This document shows positions 5,879-7,581 of a stretch of 7,581 nucleotides of DNA, piece by piece. Location of the stretch: NCBI GenBank assembly GCA_019247755.1, contig JAFBAM010000026.1:1-7581 (forward strand), written 5' to 3'. The stretch comes from Sphingomonas sp. (GTDB lineage Bacteria; Pseudomonadota; Alphaproteobacteria; Sphingomonadales; Sphingomonadaceae). Within the stretch, counting starts at the first letter, position 1; every line of letters begins with the position of its first letter. The notes under the pieces were generated by a model that worked only from the letters and a program-made list of their open reading frames with translations, searched no databases and was not told where the DNA came from. The translations under genes and the position numbers were made by a program.

Positions 5879-6304
5879 GTGTCCAAGGACAAGAAAAAGA
5901 AGAAGAAGTCGGCGAAGGGCAGCAGCAGCACACTGAAATCACTCGCCAACAATCCAATGGTCGCCGACATCGTCGCGACGGCACTGGTGGCCACCGCCGC
6001 CGCGCTCAAGGATTCCAAGCGGGCTCGCGCGCTTGCAACCGGCGCCGGCGATGAACTCGCCAAGCTGTCGAAGGCTGGCGTGAAGAGCGGCGAGGCACTG
6101 TGGGACATGGCGCTGCAAATCGGGAAACGCAGCCTCGACGAGCTGGTCGGAAGCACCACAGCGGCCGAAGGACCGAAAGCCCCGAAGGCGCCAAAAGCTC
6201 CCAAGTCTCCGAAGGCGCCCAAAGCACCGAAGGCAAAAGCCAGTAAGGCGACCTCCAAAGCGAGCAGCACGAAGAAACCAGCGTCGGCCGGCCGCAAGAA
6301 GTGA
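5879..6304 (+). CDS. Lysine-rich, histone H1/phasin-like protein with (Pro-Lys-Ala)n tail
   Basis: This gives 141 residues from GTG. There are three parts. Residues 1-20 are strongly basic (SKD then six Lys at 5-10). Residues 21-90 are Ala/Leu-rich and helical, including NPMVADIVATALVATAAAL (25-43) and GEALWDMALQIGKRSLDEL (71-89). From ~99 the tail has seven PK(A/S) units, then Lys/Ala/Ser-rich sequence ending GRKK. I do not recognise a named family. The layout recalls histone H1-like bacterial proteins and the tails of PhaF/PhaM/AlgP-type proteins, which bind nucleic acid or PHA granules. The 25-43 segment is mildly hydrophobic but probably not a membrane span, given the dense flanking charge and lack of a signal peptide. 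It sits between divergent ppk1 and a pyrophosphatase gene 46 bases downstream. A polycation beside a polyphosphate synthase suggests binding to polyphosphate or to nucleoid/granules; that is inference. An ATG at 5840 is a less likely start. Confidence 0.8.
   Translation: MSKDKKKKKKSAKGSSSTLKSLANNPMVADIVATALVATAAALKDSKRARALATGAGDELAKLSKAGVKSGEALWDMALQIGKRSLDELVGSTTAAEGPKAPKAPKAPKSPKAPKAPKAKASKATSKASSTKKPASAGRKK
6173..6235 (+). repeat. Seven in-frame 9-base repeats encoding Pro-Lys-Ala
   Basis: Seven consecutive 9-base units of the form CC(N)-AA(A/G)-(G/T)C(N) encode PKA, with one PKS (unit 4). Third positions vary between units, so the repeats are conserved at protein level more than at DNA level. 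Such tracts can change length by slippage or recombination, so tail length may differ between strains. Confidence 0.85.
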
Positions 6305-6310
6305 GTCCTA

Positions 6311-6332
6311 GCGCGTCGCAACCGAAACGCGC
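6311..6332. repeat. Inverted repeat between the lysine-rich gene and the pyrophosphatase gene
   Basis: GCGCGT (6311-6316) pairs with ACGCGC (6327-6332) around a 10-base loop, just after the stop codon at 6304. No T-tract follows, so it is not a convincing terminator, and the 46-base gap is compatible with cotranscription of the two genes. Confidence 0.25.
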
Positions 6333-6350
6333 GCGGGGCATTTCGCTGGC

Positions 6351-6908
6351 ATGATCCCGCCGCCGCTGGAGACTCTTCCGCACGAGCTCGACGGCTCGAA
6401 GATGACATGCCAGGCGATCGTCGAAGCGCCCGCTGGCTCGCGCGTGAAGGTCTATTACGATCCCGACAGCCACCGTTTCCGGATCGGCAAGTTCCTTCCA
6501 CTCGGCATGGTTTTCCCCCTCGACTTCGCCTTCATTCCCTCGACGCTCGCTGGCGACGGCGACCCGTTCGACCTTCTCATCCTGCCCGAAGCCAGCCTGC
6601 CCGTCGGCTCAATCGTCACGGTGCGGATTCTCGGCATTCTGGAGGCCGAGCAGTTCAAGCCGAACAAGAAGCCGCGCCGCAACGACCGGGTCATTGCACG
6701 GTTGGTTGAGAGCCGTTTGTTCGCCAAGATCCAGCACATCGATCAACTGGGAAGCACGTTCGTTGAAGAGTTGAGCACCTTCTTCAGCACCTACAAGCGG
6801 CTGCGCGGCCAAACCTACAATGTGGTTGGCGTCGGTGGTCCCGAGCGCGCGGTCGAGCTCATCCTCGAAGGTGCGGATGAATATTTGAAGGATGCGCGGT
6901 CGAGCTAG
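6351..6908 (+). CDS. Family I inorganic pyrophosphatase, divergent active site
   Basis: The 185-residue length is usual for soluble family I pyrophosphatases, which split PPi to two phosphates with Mg2+ in the cytoplasm. The signature DGDPFDLL (69-76) gives Asp69, Asp71 and Asp74, matching E. coli Asp65, Asp67 and Asp70. Also kept are Glu25 (E20), Lys33 (K29) and Tyr148-Lys149 (Y141-K142). By-eye alignment shows several usual active-site positions changed: Tyr35 for Glu31, Lys47 for Arg43, Phe59 for Tyr55, Lys106 for Asp97, Asn111 for Asp102 (Asp112 is next to it) and Arg113 for Lys104. The fold assignment is safe, but full housekeeping activity is not; it may be a specialised paralogue. The ATG at 6351 has no good RBS. 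An ATG at 6402 is possible but would remove an extension that looks natural. It follows the lysine-rich gene and faces ppk1, which fits phosphate or polyphosphate metabolism. Confidence 0.88.
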   Translation: MIPPPLETLPHELDGSKMTCQAIVEAPAGSRVKVYYDPDSHRFRIGKFLPLGMVFPLDFAFIPSTLAGDGDPFDLLILPEASLPVGSIVTVRILGILEAEQFKPNKKPRRNDRVIARLVESRLFAKIQHIDQLGSTFVEELSTFFSTYKRLRGQTYNVVGVGGPERAVELILEGADEYLKDARSS

Positions 6909-6915
6909 CCCAGGC

Positions 6916-6944
6916 TTGACAACTTTGAGCCGTGACGGGCGTTT
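6916..6944 (+). promoter_or_regulatory. Perfect -35 hexamer with poor -10 ahead of tonB
   Basis: TTGACA (6916-6921) matches the sigma70 -35 consensus exactly and lies just after the pyrophosphatase stop codon. The hexamer 17 bases on (GCGTTT, 6939-6944) is a poor -10. Transcription would begin around 6950, about 15 bases before the TTG start at 6965. The promoter is plausible but unproven. Confidence 0.3.
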
Positions 6945-6964
6945 GTCGGCACGAGGACAGACGG

Positions 6965-7581
6965 TTGTCGAACTATCGCGGAACCGCAGATCGCCCCGAC
7001 CAGGCGAAAGCCATCGCCGCGGTCGTCGCTGTCCATATCGCGATCGGCTTCATCATTCTTTCGGGACTAAAAGGCGACGCGATTCGCAGCGTAGTCGAGA
7101 GCCTGACTACTATCGATATCCGCCAGCCCCCTCCTCAGCCACCGCCCGTTCCGCCTCCGCCAAAGCCCACCCCGAAACCGCAGGCAACGAAGCAGCCGGA
7201 AGGTGCGGGCGCCAAGAAGTCCGAGCCCACACCAGTCGTTGCGCCTCAGCCAAAGCTTCCAGTCCAGTCGCCGATCCCGGCCGCAAAGATTGCGGGCACC
7301 GGCGCCTCGGCCAATTCAGGTGCTGGCGTTTCCGGCAACGGAACGGGCGCTGGCGGCGCTGGCGACGGACCCGGAGGCGGCGACAACGACGCCGGCTTCA
7401 CCCCTGCCCGCCGAATCTCCAAAATCCCCGATCGCGAGTATCGCGCGCTCGCGGCGACGGGACTTCGCAGCGGCAGCGTCGGCGTCACCATCCGCGTCAA
7501 CCCGGATGGGAACGTCTCGAACTGCCGCATTGCGCGCTCAAGCGGCGACGGCTCGGTCGACGCGCTGATGTGCGACCTGAC
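6965..7581 (+). CDS. tonB: TonB family energy transducer, 3' end beyond the window
   Basis: TonB couples the ExbB/ExbD proton-driven motor in the inner membrane to outer-membrane TonB-dependent receptors. The visible 205 codons show a short cytoplasmic N-terminus, one membrane anchor (AIAAVVAVHIAIGFIILSGL, 16-35), and a Pro-rich periplasmic stretch (QPPPQPPPVPPPPKPTPKPQ, 54-73). A Gly/Ala-rich linker follows (~110-143), then the start of the C-terminal domain (from ~147: RISKIPDREYRAL, GVTIRVNPDGNVSNCRIARSSG). Cys187 and Cys203 (CRIARSSG...MC) are spaced as in sphingomonad TonB proteins and could form a disulfide; that comparison is from memory. The best start is TTG at 6965 with GAGGA seven bases upstream, giving MSNYRG. 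An in-frame GTG at 6932 lies two codons after a stop and has a poorer RBS. About 15-30 residues of the C-terminus are probably missing. There is no clear functional link to the genes before it. Confidence 0.92.
   Translation, partial: MSNYRGTADRPDQAKAIAAVVAVHIAIGFIILSGLKGDAIRSVVESLTTIDIRQPPPQPPPVPPPPKPTPKPQATKQPEGAGAKKSEPTPVVAPQPKLPVQSPIPAAKIAGTGASANSGAGVSGNGTGAGGAGDGPGGGDNDAGFTPARRISKIPDREYRALAATGLRSGSVGVTIRVNPDGNVSNCRIARSSGDGSVDALMCDL

Noticed and set aside
6173..6241. The tandem 9-base repeats considered as a CRISPR-like or non-coding repeat array
   Set aside because: The units are contiguous without spacers, stay in frame and vary at third codon positions, so they are a coding repeat.
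5815..6501. A 228-codon open frame on the minus strand across the lysine-rich gene and the pyrophosphatase start
   Set aside because: It is antisense to two better supported genes. Its Gly-Ala-Phe repeat is simply the complement of the Pro-Lys-Ala tract, and it has no RBS or domain.
7246..7530. A 94-codon minus-strand frame opposite tonB
   Set aside because: It is antisense to a clear TonB, and its Pro-rich product is the complement of the Gly-rich linker.

Overview
The window is GC-rich, densely packed bacterial chromosome and looks like an alphaproteobacterium, most likely a sphingomonad. This is inferred from four things: a sequence matching the alphaproteobacterial EcfG general-stress promoter, a Pho-box-like direct repeat, a TonB of the type with paired cysteines in its C-terminal domain, and a KaiC-like ATPase paired with a hybrid histidine kinase. 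There are no tRNA or rRNA genes, insertion sequences or CRISPR arrays.

Positions 1-3066 (minus strand) hold a two-gene signalling operon: a tandem-RecA KaiC-like ATPase (1561-3066), then a hybrid histidine kinase/response regulator that runs off the left edge (1-1601). The kinase begins with a receiver-like module lacking the normal chemistry. Upstream of the operon (3067-3308) lie, going away from the ATPase, a strong RBS, a perfect 9-bp hairpin touching it, a match to the EcfG promoter consensus GGAAC-N16-CGTT, and a perfect 6-bp palindrome beside a TATAAT. No kaiA or kaiB is visible.

Positions 3309-5784 (minus strand) hold polyphosphate kinase 1 (ppk1, 3577-5784) followed by a small helical protein of unknown function (3309-3521). 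No exopolyphosphatase gene follows ppk1. The region upstream of ppk1 carries a direct repeat resembling a PhoB box, oriented toward ppk1.

Positions 5879-6908 (plus strand, divergent from ppk1) hold a very lysine-rich protein with a poly-Lys N-terminus and a (Pro-Lys-Ala)n tail, then a family I inorganic pyrophosphatase. The pyrophosphatase keeps the DGDPFD metal motif but appears to lack several other active-site residues. From 6965 to the right edge is the start of a TonB energy transducer with an apparent TTG start.

Taken together, the window joins a phosphate/polyphosphate block (ppk1, a polycationic protein, a pyrophosphatase) to a clock-like ATPase/kinase operon that appears to be under the general stress response. 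Co-regulation of the two blocks is inference. The most interesting points are the stress-promoter-driven KaiC/kinase pair with its structured leader, and the unrecognised lysine-rich protein between ppk1 and the atypical pyrophosphatase.
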